DNA of 64,000 bases, taken from Halichondria panicea. Taxonomy: Eukaryota > Porifera > Demospongiae > Suberitida > Halichondriidae. The stretch spans positions 5,389,205 to 5,453,204 of the forward strand of contig NC_087378.1 of assembly GCF_963675165.1 (NCBI RefSeq). Direction: 5' to 3'. Shown here in pieces: positions 46,298 to 60,079 of this stretch; position 1 is the stretch's first letter; every line of letters begins with the position of its first letter. The notes below the pieces were generated by a model, which had not been told where the DNA came from, made no database searches, and worked only from the letters and a program-made list of their open reading frames with translations. A program made the translations under genes and the position numbers.

Positions 46298-47160
46298 GCT
46301 GCACTTTCAATGCCAACAAACACCCTCAGTCAGTCTCAAGACGAAATCACTCCTCCCCATTTGGATGCCCAACAATCCAACACTGAACATGGAGATGAAA
46401 CGGGTTCTGGGGATGACACTGATTCTGAGAGTGATACGAATTACACAAAATTAGCATCTTCGGAGGTTTCCAAACGTTTACATGAGCATCCCGAACAAAT
46501 CAATGAATCCCCAATGGATCAGCATCACAAACGGCGTACTCGCCGACTCTTGGGCAAGGAAGACAAGACAGGCGATACCCCAGCACAATACCAATCACGC
46601 TATCGCCAGTCCCCACACAAAAAAGATCGGAGCAGACGAGATGGCCGCAGTAAACGAAAAGGAGAACAGCTCCTTGACAGTAAGGTGACTGATTCACCCC
46701 TGTTGCAGGCTAACGCCAACCGCAAAAAGAAGAGGTAAGATCTGATTTGTGCCTGGTGTATTTCGTGATTTAAGGTCAATGCATGGAATGTATTTTATCG
46801 AGTATAGTTCCTACCGTATATCGTATATTTTCCTTTGTTATGGATTGACAGAAGCTGTTTTGTGTTTGTTGTTGCAGAGAAGAAAAGTTGAAAGCCCGTG
46901 GACTTGATCCAAAGGAAATAAGTGAAGCTGCTGGAGATGACACATCTCCGAAAATCATAGATCGTCTGCTCAGTGAAAACAAACAACAAGCAAACCTTCC
47001 TATACCTTCCAGAACCAGCAACAAACTTGTTGACGATAATGACCTGTCCCCAAGCACTCCCGCTGCTTCACCATTGAACATTCCCACAGTAACCCACACG
47101 AGCAAAGGAGGAGGGGCTCACCAACTGCATGATGAGAGAAACAAGAACATCACTACCAGG
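46298..47160 (+). CDS. B+C cassette 6 (type I, C exon shortened)
   Basis: Exon B is 46298-46734 (437 nt, ends NANRKKKR) and exon C is 46878-47160 (283 nt). C lacks three codons in the segment that elsewhere reads MKPKPSNDSRT and has DLSPS in place of DLPPS. The same shortened C, with the same changes, occurs only in cassette 12 at 61917, behind a type II B, which implies exchange between distant cassettes. The frame is preserved. Confidence 0.75.
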
Positions 47161-47825
47161 GTGAGTGCTTTTATTATTGTTCAGAAGAGCCGTCAATCTC
47201 CTTGTAAAAGTTGACCGTGGGAGCACCAAGTTGAGCAGTTTCTTACAAGTTTCAGTATTATTATGACTCGAGGCGTAGCCTCATGAGGAATACAGAAGCT
47301 TAACTGTGTATGGTGTATGTGTGTGTATTCCAGCTGATTAGCTGCTCAACGTTTACATTGCCATGGCAAACAGCTGTTATAGGCTTCTATATATAGCCAC
47401 ATTTTTGTAGTACATGCAGTGAAGGCTGTTGCCTCTTCAAAATGGTTCATGGCATCATCTGTGTGCAAAAATTTCATTTGAACAGCTGCAAAAATGTGTA
47501 TATGGCCAGAAACAGCAGCCATTGTGAATTCTGACCTCAAAGTCTTTGCAGATATGTATGCGTATAACGCCAAATTATCGAGGGGCTTAATTTTCGCTAT
47601 TTTCGTGGGTTAGCAAATGTAACAGAAGACACAATTTCAAGTAGATTCAACGAAACGCTTTAAGAGGCCATTTCATAAAATTTAAGAGCCTCACACGTTT
47701 CAGGCCTTTTTTCGTAATAAAAAATATTGACAGGAATTGCACATTACTAAACTTCTATCGTCATAGATCTAAGCTTCCCTTGTTCAACTTCTGTTTCCAT
47801 TAAGGTCATATTGTGTTTCGTATAG

Positions 47826-49166
47826 CCTGGAGAAGGTGCCAGTGGAAGTGGTGCATTGTCGAAAGAAAGACGCTCCCCCCATTCTCAACCAGATGGAGTT
47901 CTCACGGTGAGTTATAACGGTTTGTATGGCAGCCTCAACAAACTGAGTGCTGTAAATAGTAGCAGCATTAATGTCATAATTATGTTTTTTAGCCTGGAGA
48001 AGGTGTCAGTGGAAGTGGTGCGTCCCCCCATTCTCAACCCGAAGGAATTCTTAATGTGAGTTATAATTATGCGAAAGTATTTGTAGGCTCAATTCTGCTG
48101 AAGTCCACCGATTTTATCGGGTATAATTATGTATGCATATCGAAGAAAGTCGGATACGCATCGTTCAATTAGTGGCCATGCCTCACCCACTACACTCATT
48201 GGGTTCGCATTACAAATAACTAATCTACTGCATCAACTCAATAACTACTTATAGTTCTAGATGTTCCATACATTTGCATGGGGCTATGTTATTCATTTTC
48301 GTCCGTATTCAGGCTGGACTCTCAACGCCAAGAAACACCCTCAGTCAGTCTCAAGACAAAATCACATCTCCCCATTTGAATGCCCCACAATCCAACACTG
48401 AACATGGAGATGAAACGGATTCTGGGGATGACACTGATTCTGAGAGTGATACGGATTACACAAAAGTAGCATCTTCGGAGGATTCCAAACGTTTACAAGA
48501 TGAATCCCCAATGGATCAGCATCACAAACGGCGTACTCGCCGACTCTTGGGCAAGGAAGACAAGACAGGCGATACCCCAGCACAATACCAGTCACGCTAT
48601 CGCCAGTCCCCACACAAGAAAGATCGGAGCAGACGAGATGGCCGCAGTAAACGGAAGGGAGAACAGCTCCTCGACAGTAATGTGACTGATTCACCCCTGT
48701 TGCAGGCTGACCCCAACCGCAGAAAGAAGAGGTAAGAACTGATTTGTACCTGGTTTATTTTGTGATTTAAGGTCAATGCATAGAATGTATTTTATCGAGT
48801 ATAGTTACTACCGTATATCGTATATTGTCCCTTGTTATGGATTGACAGAAGCTGTTTTGTGTTTGTTGTTGCAGAGAATACAAGTTAAAAGCCCATGGAC
48901 TTGATCCAATGGAAATAAGTGAAGCTGCTGGAGATGACACATCTCCGAAAATCATAAATCGTCTGCTCACTGAAAACAAACAACAAGCAATGAAACCTAA
49001 ACCTTCCAATGATTCCAGAACCAGCAACAAACTTGTTGACGATAATGACCTGCCCCCAAGTACTCCCGCTGCTTCACCATTGAACGTTCCCACAGTAACC
49101 CACACGAGCAAAGGAGGATGGGCTCACCAACTGCATGATGAGAGAAACAAGAACATCACTACCAGG
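47826..49166 (+). CDS. Linker micro-exon pair plus B+C cassette 7 (type II)
   Basis: Micro-exons 47826-47906 (81 nt) and 47993-48055 (63 nt), exon B 48313-48731 (419 nt) and exon C 48875-49166 (292 nt). The intron before B shows the site where the Helitron-like element sits in cassettes 3 and 5, here unoccupied (about 48225-48250). C is more altered than most: REYKLKAHGLDPMEIS and GGW instead of GGG. All three differences are still open and in frame. Confidence 0.72.
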
Positions 49167-49568
49167 GTGAGTGCTTTTATTATTGTTCAGAAGAGCCGTC
49201 AATCTCCTTGTAAAAGTTGACTTTTGTATGACCGTGGGAGCGCCAAGTTGAGCAGTTTCTTACAAGTTTCAGCATTGTTATCACTCGATGTGTAGCTGCA
49301 TGAGGAATGCAGTAAAGTTAACTGTGTATGTGTGTGTGTGTGTATTCCAGCTGATTAACTGCTCAACGCTTACATTGCCACTGCCAAACAGCTTCTAGTC
49401 TAGTATAATGACTGTAAGAGTGTGACATGCATCATTATTCGATTGATGAAAAGTGTAAATTATTTTATATCTAAGCCATGAGTTCAGCCCAATCCAAAGG
49501 ATAGCAGTATGTGTGGCACCCTCAATAAATTGATTGCTGTAGCAACAGTAATGTTATATTTTTTGTAG

Positions 49569-52500
49569 CCTGGAGAAGGTGTCGGTGGAAGTGGTGCATT
49601 GTCGAAAGACGGGCACTCCCCCCATCCTCAACCAGATGAAGTTCTCAAGGTGAATTGTATACTTCATCTAGTGTTTTATACTGTAATGACTGTATAGGAG
49701 CGTGGCATCATTATTTGTGTGATAACAAGTGTAAAGTCTAATCCAAGCCTTTGTGACGAATGATAGCATTTTACATGTACATATGGCAGCCTCAAGAAAC
49801 TAATTGTTATATATAGTAGCAGCGTATATATATAATTTTGTAGCCTGGAAAAGATGCCAGTGGAAGTGGTGCACTGTCGAAAGAAAAACACTCCCCCCAT
49901 TCTCAACCAGATGGAGGTCTCAAGGTGAGTTATATACCGTATAGCGGGTAATTTTTGGGGGACAAAATATTCGTGGTTCAGCAATATTGAGACATTTCAG
50001 GGATAATATTTTCGTGTGTTGCTGCTTGGATTGTAGGTAAAGGTAGGCAAGGTCGCTTCATTCGTGGGTAAAATATTCGTGGTCAGACCTCCAACCACGA
50101 AAACCACGAATATTTTGCCCCACGAAAATTACCAGCTATACGGTACTTTGTCTAGTATAATCACTGTCGGAGTGTGACATCATTATTTATTTGATAATAA
50201 GTGTAAATTGTATTATATCTAAGCCATGGGTTCGGTCCAATCCAAATGATAGCAGTTTGTACAAGTATATATAATTTTGTAGCTTGGAGAAGGTGCCAGT
50301 GGAAGTGGCGCGTTGTCGAAAGAAAGACACTCCCCCCATTCTCAACTAGATGGAGTTCTCAAGGTGAGTTATATACTTTGTCTAGTATAATGACTGTCAG
50401 AGTGTGACATCATTATTCAATTGATGAAAAGTGTAAATTATTTTATATCTAAGCCATGAATGAGTTCAGTCCAATCCAAAGGATAGCAGTATGTGTGACA
50501 CCCTCAACAAACTGATTTTAGTAGCAACATTAATGTCATATTTTTTGTAGCCTGGAGAAGGTGCCAGTGGAAGTGGTGCGTTGTCGAAACAAAGACACTC
50601 CCCCCATTCTCAACCAGATGAAGTTCTCAAGGTGAGTTATATACTTTGTCTAGTATTGACTGAAGGAGTGTGACATCATTATTCGATTGATGATAAGTGT
50701 AAAGTGTAACCCATATGGGTTCAGTCGATCCAAATGATTGCAGTTTGTACAAGTATATATCATTTTGTAGCTTGGAGAAGGTGCCAGTGGAAGTGGCACA
50801 TTGTCGAAAGAAAGACACTTCCCTCATTCTCAACCAGATGGAGTTCTCAAAGTGAGTTATATGCTTGTCTAGTATAATGACTGAGGAAGTGTAACATCAT
50901 TATTAATTTTGTTTGATGATAAGTGTAAAGTGTAACCCATTGGTTGAGTCCAATCCAAATGATAGCAGTGTGTATGACACCTTCAAAAAACTGATTGTTC
51001 TTTATAGTATATAGCAGCAATAATGTCATATTTTTTTGTAGCCTGGACAAGGTACCAGTGGAAGTGGCGCGTTGTCGAAAGAAAGACACTCCCAACCAGA
51101 TGAAGTTCTCAAGGTGAGTTACATACTTTATCTAGTGTATTGACTGTAGGAGTGTGACATCATTATTTGATTGATGATAAGTGTAAAGTGTAACCCATAT
51201 GGGTTCAGTCGATCCAAATGATAGCAGTTTGTACAAGTACATATAATTTTGTAGCTTGGAGAAGGTGCCAGTGGAAGTGGCGCGTTGTCGAAAGAAAGAC
51301 ATTCCCCCCATTCTCAACCAGATGGAGTTCTCAAGGTGAGTTATATACTTCGTCTATAGAATACTTACTGTAGGAGTGTGACATCATTATTTACGTATAA
51401 TGACAAATGTAAACTGTATTAGGTTCAGTCCAATCCGCAGTGTGTATGGCACCACCCTCAACAAACTGATTGTTGTGTATTGTAGCAGTGTATAATTATA
51501 TATAATTTTGTAGCCTGGAGAAGGTGCCAGTGGAAGTGGTGCGTTGTCGAAAGAAAGACACTCTCCCCATTCTCAACCAGATGAAGTTCTCAAGGTGAGT
51601 TATATACTTTGTCTAGTATTGACTGTTGGAGTGTGACATCATTATTCGATTGATGATAAGTGTAAAGTGTAACCCATTGGTTGAGTCCAATCCAAATGAT
51701 AGCAGTGTGTATGACACCTTCAAAAAACTGATTGTTCTTTATAGTATATAGCAGCAATAATGTCATGTTTTTTGTAGCCTGGACAAGGTACCAGTGGAAG
51801 TGGCGCGTTGTCGAAAGAAAGACACTCCCCCCATTCTCAACCAGATGGAGTTCTCAAGGTGAGTTATATACTTTGTCTAGTATTATGATTATAAGAGTGT
51901 AACATCATTATTCGTTTGATGATAAGTGTATAAAGTGTAACCCTTGGGTTGAGTTCAATCCAAATGATAGCAGTTTGTATGGCAATCTCAAAAAACTGAT
52001 TGCTGTATATAATAGCTGGAGTAATGTCATATTTTTGTAGCTTGGAGAAGGGGTCCGTGGAAGTGGTGCGTTGCCGAAAGAAAGGCACTCCTTCCATCCT
52101 CAACCAGATGAAATTCTCAAGGTGAGTTACATACTTTATCTAGTGTATTGACTGTAGGAGCGTGACATCATTATTCGATTGATGATAAGTGTAAAGTGTA
52201 ACCCATATGGGTTCAGTCGATCCAAATGATAGCAGTTTGTACAAGTACATATCATTTTGTAGCTTGGAGAAAGTGCCAGTGGAAGTTGCGCGTTGTCGAA
52301 AGAAAGACACTCCCCATATTCTCAACCAGATGGAGTTCTCAAGGTGAGATATATACTTAGTCTATAGAATACTTAGTGTAGGAGTGTGACATCATTATTC
52401 AGGTATAATGGCAAATGTAAACTGTATTAGGTTCAGTCCAATCTAAATGATAGCAGTGTGTATGGCACCCTCAACAAACTGATTGCTGTATATAGTATAG

Positions 52501-52607
52501 CAGCAGTAATGTCGCATTTTTTGTAGCCTGGAGAAGATGTCAGTGGAAGTGGTGCGTTGTCGAGAGAAAGACACTACCCCCATTTTCAACCAGAGGGCGT
52601 TCTTAAT
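49569..52607 (+). CDS. 27-residue repeat micro-exon array, segment 6 (12 exons)
   Basis: Exons 49569-49649, 49844-49924, 50283-50363, 50551-50631, 50771-50851, 51042-51113 (72 nt), 51255-51335, 51514-51594, 51778-51858, 52041-52121, 52263-52343 and 52527-52607. Exon 51042-51113 has lost exactly three codons (reads KERHSQPDEVLK). An inverted-repeat element at 49937-50143 splits the intron after 49924. Exon 52263 has a rare Cys (GSCALSK). The array ends with the HYPHFQPEGVLN subtype. Confidence 0.75.
49937..50143. mobile_element. CCGTATAGCGG-family MITE with verified empty site
   Basis: The ends are CCGTATAGCGGGTAATTTT and AAAATTACCAGCTATACGG. The interrupted intron reads ...gttataTA|element|TActttgtc; the intact paralogous introns at 36667 and 43658 read gttatatactttgtc. 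This shows a TA target-site duplication directly, as for Tc1/mariner-type elements. Confidence 0.75.
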
Positions 52608-52867
52608 GTGAGTTATAGTTATGCGAAAGTACTTGTAGGCTCAATTCTGCTGAAATCCACTGATTTGATTCGGTATAATTATGTATACTTGTCAAAAAAG
52701 TCAGATACACCTCGTTCAATTAGTGACCATGCCTCACATTGTTGGGTTCACATTACAAGTAACTAATCTAATACATTAACTATGGTTTTAGATATTCCAT
52801 ACATCTGCATGGCGCTTTTTATTTTGTTAATAACATAATTATGTTATAGATTTTCGTCCGTATGCAG

Positions 52868-53742
52868 GCTGGACTTTCAATGCCAACAAACACCCTCAGT
52901 CAGTCTCAAGACGAAATCACTCCTCCCCATTTGGATGCCCCACAATCCAACACTGAACATGGAGATGAAACGGGTTCTGGGGATGACACTGATTCTGAGA
53001 GTGATACGGATTACACAAAAGTAGCATCTTCGGAGGTTTCCAAACGTTTACATGAGCATCCCGAACAAATCAATGAAGCCCCAATGGATCAGCATCACAA
53101 ACGGCGTACTCGCCGACTCTTGGGCAAGGAAGACAAGACAGGCGATACCCCAGCACAATATCAGTCACGCTATCGCCAGTCCCCACACAAGAAAGATCGG
53201 AGCAGACGAGATGGCCGCAGTAAACGAAAAGGAGAACAGCTCCTTGACAGTAAGGTGACTGATTCACCCCTGTTGCAGGCTAACGCCAACCACAAAAAGA
53301 AGAGGTAAGATCTGATGTGTACCTGGTGTATTTCGTGATTTAAGGTCAATGCATAGAATGTATTTTATCGAGTATAGTTCCTACCGTATATCGTATATTA
53401 TTGTCCCTTGTTATGGATTGACAGAAGCTGTTTTGTGTTTGTTGTTGCAGAGGAGACAAGTTGAAAGCCCGTGGACTTGATCCAAAGAAAATAAGTGAAG
53501 CTGCTGGAGATGACACATCTCCGAAAATCATAGATCGTCTGCTCACTGAAAACAAACAACAAGCAATGAAACCTAAACCTTCCAATGATTCCCGAACCAG
53601 CAACAAACTTGTTGACGATAATGACCTGCCCCCAAGCACTCCCGCTGCTTCACCATTGAACGTTCCCACAGTAACCCACACGAGCAAAGGAGGAGGGGCT
53701 CACCAACTGCATGATGAGAGAAACAAGAACATCACTACCAGA
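52868..53742 (+). CDS. B+C cassette 8 (type I)
   Basis: Exon B is 52868-53304 (437 nt, ends NANHKKKR) and exon C is 53451-53742 (292 nt, ends TTR with donor GTGAGT). B shares the ANxKKKR ending with cassette 6 but has a full-length C. It lies 6,570 bp downstream of cassette 6. Confidence 0.75.
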
Positions 53743-54406
53743 GTGAGTGCTTTTATTATTGTTCAGAAGAGCCGTCAATCTCCCTGTAAAAGTTGACTTT
53801 TGTATGACCGTGGGAGCACCAAGTTGAGCAGTTTCTTGCAAGTTTCAGCATCAATATGACTCGAGGCGTAGCCTCATGAGGAATACAGAAGCTTAACTGT
53901 GTATGTATTCCAGCTGATAGCTGCTCAACGTTTACATTGCCATGGCAAACAGCTGTTATAGGCTTCTATATAGCCACATTTTTGTAGTACATGCAGTGAA
54001 GGCTGTTGCCTCTTCAAAATGGTTTGTGGCATCATCTGTGTGCACAAATTTCATTTAAACAGCTGCAAAGCTGTGTATATGGCCAGAAACAGCAGCCGTT
54101 GTGAATTCTGACCGCAAAGTCTTTGCAGATATGTATGCGAAATTATCGAGCTTAATTTTCACTGTTTTCGTGGGTTAGCAATACTCTACGAAATGTAACA
54201 GAAGACACAATTTCAAGTAGATTCAACGAAATGCTTTTAGAGGCCACTTCATGAAATTTAAGAGCCTCACACATTTCAGGCCTTTTTTCGTTTTTAATTT
54301 TTCTTAATTGACAGGAATTGCACATTACTAAACTTCTATCGTCATAGATCTAAGCTTCCCTTGTTCAACTTCTGTTTCCATTAAGGTCATATTGTGTTTT
54401 GTATAG

Positions 54407-55878
54407 CCTGGAGAAGGTGCCAGTGGAAGTGGTGCGTTGTCGAAAGAAAGACACTCCCCCCATTCTCAACCAGATGGAGTTCTCACGGTGAGTTATATAC
54501 TTCATCTAGAATACTTACTGTAGGAGCGTGACATCATTGTTCGATTGATGATACATGTATGTGTAAAGTGCACGTATTATACTTTAAGCCATGGGTTCAG
54601 TTCAATCCAAATGATAGCAGTTTGTATGGCAGCCTCAACGAACTGAGTGCTGTAAATAGTAGCAGCATTAATGTCACATGTTTTTTAGCCTGGAGAAGGT
54701 GTTGGTGGAAGTGATACGTCCCCCCATTCTCAACCCGAAGGAATTCTTAATGTGAGTTATAATTATGCGAAAGTACTTGTAGGCTCAATTCTGCTGAAGT
54801 CCACTGATTTTATCCGGTATAATTATGTATTATATACATATCGAAAAAAGTCGGATACGCATCGTTCAATTATAGTGGCCATGTCTCACCCACTACACTC
54901 GTTGGGTTCGCATTACAACTAACTAATCTACTACATCAACTCTATAACTACTTATAGTTCTAGATTTTCCATACATTTGCATGGGGCTTCTTATTTTGTG
55001 AAGAACATAATTATGTTATTCATTTTCGTCCGTATTCAGGTTGGACTCTCAATGCCAAGAAACGCCCTCAGTCAGTCTCAAGACAAAATCACATCTCCCC
55101 ATTTGAATGCCCCACAATCCAACACTGAACATGGAGATGAAACGGGTTCTGGGGATGACACTGATTCTGAGAGTGATACGGATTACACAAAAGTAGCATC
55201 TTCGGAGGATTCCAAACGTTTACAAGATGAATCCCCACTGGATCAGCATCGCAAACGGCGTACTCGTCGACTCTTGGGCAAGGAAGACAAGACAGGCAAT
55301 ACCCCAGCACAATACCAGTCACGCTATCGCCAGTCCCCACACAAGAAAGATCGGAGCAGACGAGATGGCCGCAGTAAACGGAAAGGAGAACAGCTCCTCG
55401 ACAGTAATGTGACTGATTCACCCCTGCTGCAGGCTGACCCCAACCGCAGAAAGAAGAGGTAAGAACTGATTTGTGCCTGGTGTATTTCGTGATTTAAGGT
55501 CAATGCATAGAATGTATTTTATCGAGTATAGTGCCTACCGTATATCGTATGTTGTCCCTTGTTATGGATTGACAGAAGCTGTTTTGTGTTTTTTGTTGCA
55601 GAGAAGACAAGTTGAAAGCCCGTGGACTTGATCCAAAGGAAATAAGTGAGGCTGCTGGAAATGACACATCTCCGAAAATCATAGATCGTCTGCTCAGTGA
55701 AAACAAACAACAAGCAATGAAACCTAAACCTTCCAATGATTCCAGAACCAGCAACAATGACCTGCCCCCAAGCACTCCCGCTGCTTCACCATTGAACGTT
55801 CCCACAGTAACCCACACGAGCAAAGGAGGAGGGGCTCACCAACTGCATGATGAGAGAAACAAGAACATCACTACCAGG
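54407..55878 (+). CDS. Linker micro-exon pair plus B+C cassette 9 (type II)
   Basis: Micro-exons 54407-54487 (81 nt) and 54689-54751 (63 nt, GSDTSPHSQPEGILN), exon B 55040-55458 (419 nt, begins VGLSMPRN) and exon C 55602-55878 (277 nt). C has lost five codons (the KLVDD segment: SRTSNNDLPP), again without breaking the frame. The empty Helitron target site is at about 54932-54946. Confidence 0.75.
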
Positions 55879-56479
55879 GTGAGTGGTTTTATTATTGTTC
55901 AGAAGAGCCGTCAATCTCCCTGTAAAAGTTGACTTTTGTATGACCGTGGGAGCGCTAAGTTGAGCAGTTTCTTACAAGTTTCAGTATTATTATGACTCGA
56001 GGCGTAGCCTCATGAGGAATACAGAAACTTAACTGTGTATGTGTGAATGTGTGTGTGTATTCCAGCTGATTAGCTGCTCAACGCTTACATTGCCACAGCA
56101 AACAGCTTTTATATAGCCACATTTTTGTAGTACATGCAGTGAAGGCTGTTGCCTCTTCAAAATGGTTTGTGGCATAAACAGCAGCCATTGTGAATTCTGA
56201 CCTTAAAGTCTTTGCAGATATGTATGCGTATAACGCCAAATTATCGAGGGGCTTAATGTTCGCTGTTTTCGTGGGTTAGCAAATGTAACAGAAGACACAA
56301 TTTCAAGTAGATTCAACGAAATGCTTTTAGAGGCCATTTAAGAGCCTCACACATTTGAGGCCTTTTTTCGTAATAATATTGACAGGAATTGCACATTACT
56401 AAACTTCTATCGTCATATAGATCTAAGCTTCCCTTGTTCAACTTCTGTTTCCATTAAGGTCATGTTGTGTTTTGTATAG

Positions 56480-57928
56480 CCTGGAGAAGGTGCCAGTGGA
56501 AGTGGTGCGTTGTCGAAAGAAAGACTCACCCCCCATTCTCAAACAGATGGAGTTCTCATGGTGAGTTATATACTTCATCTAGAATACTTACTGTAGGAGC
56601 GTGACATCATTGTTCGATTGATGATACATGTATGTGTAAAGTGCACGTATTATACTTTAAGCCATGGGTTCAGTTCAATCCAAATGATAGCAGTTTGTAT
56701 GGCTGTAAATAGTAGCAGCATTAATGTCACATGTTTTTTAGCCTGGAGAAGGTGTCGGTGGAAGTGATACGTCCCCCCATTCTCAACCCGAAGGAATTCT
56801 TAATGTGAGTTATAATATTATTATGCGAAAGTACTTGTAGGCTCAATTCTGCTGAAGTCCACTGATTTTATCCAGTATAATTATGTATTATATACATATC
56901 GAAAAAAGTCGGATACGCATCGTTTAATTAGTGGCCATGTCTCACCCACTACACTCGTTGGGTTCGCATTACAACTAACTAATCTACTACATCAACTCTA
57001 TAACTACTTATAGTTCTAGATGTTCCATACATTTGCATGGGGCTTCTTATTTTGTGAAGAACATAATTATGTTATTCATTTTCGTCCGTATTCAGGTTGG
57101 ACTCTCAATGCCAAGAAACGCCCTCAGTCAGTCTCAAGACAAAATCACATCTTCCCATTTGAATGCCCCACAATCCAACACTGAACATGGAGATGAAACG
57201 GGTTCTGGGGATGACACTGATTCTGAGAGTGGTACGGATTACACAAAAGTAGCATCTTCGGAGGATTCCAAACGTTTACAAGATGAATCCCCACTGGATC
57301 AGCATCGCAAACGGCGTACTCGTCGACTCTTGGGCAAGGAAGACAAGACAGGCAATACCCCAGCACAATACCAGTCACGCTATCGCCAGTCCCCACACAA
57401 GAAAGATCGGAGCAGACGAGATGGCCGCAGTAAACGGAAAGGAGAACAGCTCCTCGACAGTAATGTGACTGATTCACCCCTGCTGCAGGCTGACCCCAAC
57501 CGCAGAAAGAAGAGGTAAGAACTGATTTGTGCTTGGTGTATTTCGTGATTTAAGGTCAATGCATAGAATGTATTTTATCGAGTATAGTGCCTACCGTATA
57601 TCGTATGTTGTCCCTTGTTATGGATTGACAGAAGCTGTTTTGTGTTTTTTGTTGCAGAGAAGACAAGTTGAAAGCCCGTGGACTTGATCCAAAGGAAATA
57701 AGTGAGGCTGCTGGAAATGACACATCTCTCAGTGAAAACAAACGACAAGCAATGAAACCTAAACCTTCCAATGATTCCAGAACCAGCAACAAACTTGTTG
57801 ACGATAATGACCTGCCCCCAAGCACTCCCGCTGCTTCAACATTGAACGTTCCCACAGTAACCCACACGAGCAAAGGAGGAGGGGCTCACCAACTGCATGA
57901 TGAGAGAAACAAGAACATCACTACCAGG
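56480..57928 (+). CDS. Linker micro-exon pair plus B+C cassette 10 (type II)
   Basis: Micro-exons 56480-56560 (81 nt, ends TDGVLM) and 56742-56804 (63 nt), exon B 57096-57514 (419 nt) and exon C 57658-57928 (271 nt). C has lost seven codons at DTSPKIIDRLLSE (reads DTSLSENK), removing part of the predicted helix. This is the first of three extra type II half-units with a period of about 2.06-2.13 kb that lack the long micro-exon array and the type I cassette. Confidence 0.72.
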
Positions 57929-58592
57929 GTGAGTGGTTTTATTATTGTTCAGAAGAGCCGTCAATCTCCCTGTAAAAGTTGACTTTTGTATGACCGTGGG
58001 AGCACCAAGTTGAGCAGTTTTTTACAAGTTTCAGCATTGTTATGACTCGAGGCGTAGCCTCATGAGGAATACAGAAACTTAATTGTGTATGTGTGTATGT
58101 GTGTGTGTATTCCAGCTGATTAACTGCTCAACGCTTACATTGCCACGGCAAACAGCTTTTATATAGCCACATTTTTGTAGTACATGCAGTGAAGGCTGTT
58201 GCCTCTTCAAAATGGTTCGTGGCATCATCTGTGTGCACAAATTTCATTTAAACAGCTGCAAAGCTGTGTATATGGCCAGAAACAGTAGCCATTGTGAATT
58301 CTGATCTCAAAGTCTTTGCAGATATGTATGCGTATAACGCCAAATTATCTAGGGGCTTAATTTTCGCTGTTTTCGTGGGTTAGCAAATGTAACAGAAGAC
58401 ACAATTTCAAGTAGATTCAACGAAATGCTTTTAGAAGCCATTTCATGAAATTTAAGAGCCTCACACATTTCAGGCCTTTTTTGTAATAATATATTGACAG
58501 AAATTGCACATTACTAAACTTCTATCGTCATAGATCTAAGCTTCCCTTGTTCAACTTCTGTTTCCATTAAGGTCATATTGTGTTTTGTATAG

Positions 58593-60079
58593 CCTGGAGA
58601 AGGTGCCAGTGGAAGTGGTGCGTTGTCGAAAGAAAGACACTCCCCCCATTCTCAACCAGATGGAGTTCTCACGGTGAGTTATATACTTCATCTAGAATAC
58701 TAACTGTAGGAGCGTGACATCATTGTTCGATTGATGATACATGTATGTGTAAAGTGCACGTATTATACTTTAAGCCATGGGTTCAGTTCAATCCAAATGA
58801 TAGCAGTTTGTATGGCAGCCTCAACGAACTGAGTGCTGTAAATAGTAGCAGCATTAATGTCACATGTTTTTTAGCCTGGAGAAGGTGTCGGTGGAAGTGG
58901 TGCGTCCCCCCATTCTCAACCCGAAGGAATTCTTAATGTGAGTTATAATTATGCGAAAGTACTTGTAGGCTCAATTCTGCTGAAGTCCACTGATTTTATC
59001 CGGTATAATTATGTATTATATACATATCAAAAAAGTCGGATACGCATCGTTCAATTATAGTGGCCATGTCTCACTCACCCACTACACTCGTTGGGTTCGC
59101 ATTACAACTAACTAATGTACTACATCAACTCTATAACTACTTATAGTTTTAGATGTTCCATACATTTGCATGGGGCTTCTTATTTTGTGAAGAACATAAT
59201 TATGTTATTCATTTTCGTCCGTATTCAGGCTGGACTCTCAATGCCAAGAAACGCCCTCAGTCAGTCTCAGGACAAAATCACATCTCCCCATTTGAATGCC
59301 CCACAATCCAACACTGAACATGGAGATGAAACGGGTTTTGGGGATGACACTGATTCTGAGAGTGATACGGATTACACAAAAGTAGCATCTTCGGAGGATT
59401 CCAAACGTTTACAAGATGAATCTCCAATGGATCAGCATCACAAACGGCGTACTCGCCGACTCTTGGGCAAGGAAGACAAGACAGGCGATACCCCAGCACA
59501 ATACCAGTCACGCTATCAGTCCCCACACAAGAAAGATCGGAGCAGACGAGATGGCCGCAGTAAACGGAAAGGAGAACAGCTCCTCGACAGTAATGTGACT
59601 GATTCACCCCTGCTGCAGGCTGACCCCAACCGCAGAAAGAAGAGGTAAGAACTGATTTGTGCCTGGTGTATTTCGTGATTTAAGGTCAATGCATAGAATG
59701 TATTTTATCGAGTATAGTGCCTACCGTATATCGTATATTGTCCCTTGTTATGGATTGACAGAAGCTGTTTTGTGTTTTTTGTTGCAGAGAAGACAAGTTG
59801 AAAGCCCGTGGACTTGATCCAAAGGAAATAAATGAAGCTGCTGGAGATGACACATCTCCGAAAATCATAGATCGTCTGCTCAGTGAAAACAAACAACAAG
59901 CAATGAAACCTAAACCTTTCAATGATTCCAGAACCAGCAACAAACTTGTTGACGATAATGACCTGCCCCCAAGCACTCCCGCTGCTTCACCATTGAACGT
60001 TCCCACAGTAACCCACACGAGCAAAGGAGGAGGAGCTCACCAACTGCATGATGAGAGAAACAAGAACATCACTACCAGG
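58593..60079 (+). CDS. Linker micro-exon pair plus B+C cassette 11 (type II)
   Basis: Micro-exons 58593-58673 (81 nt) and 58875-58937 (63 nt), exon B 59229-59644 (416 nt) and exon C 59788-60079 (292 nt). B is one codon shorter than other type II copies (SRYQSPHKK instead of SRYRQSPHKK). The intron before B contains the closest match to the pre-insertion Helitron site (aatgtactacatcaactc, around 59114-59131). Confidence 0.75.

Noticed and set aside
54977-55039. Hydrophobic leader-like extension upstream of B exons (starts MHGASYF)
   Set aside because: It overlaps the conserved pyrimidine-rich tract and cgtattcag acceptor; phase-0 splicing at the AG fits all 12 copies, and the extension is not kept open in all.
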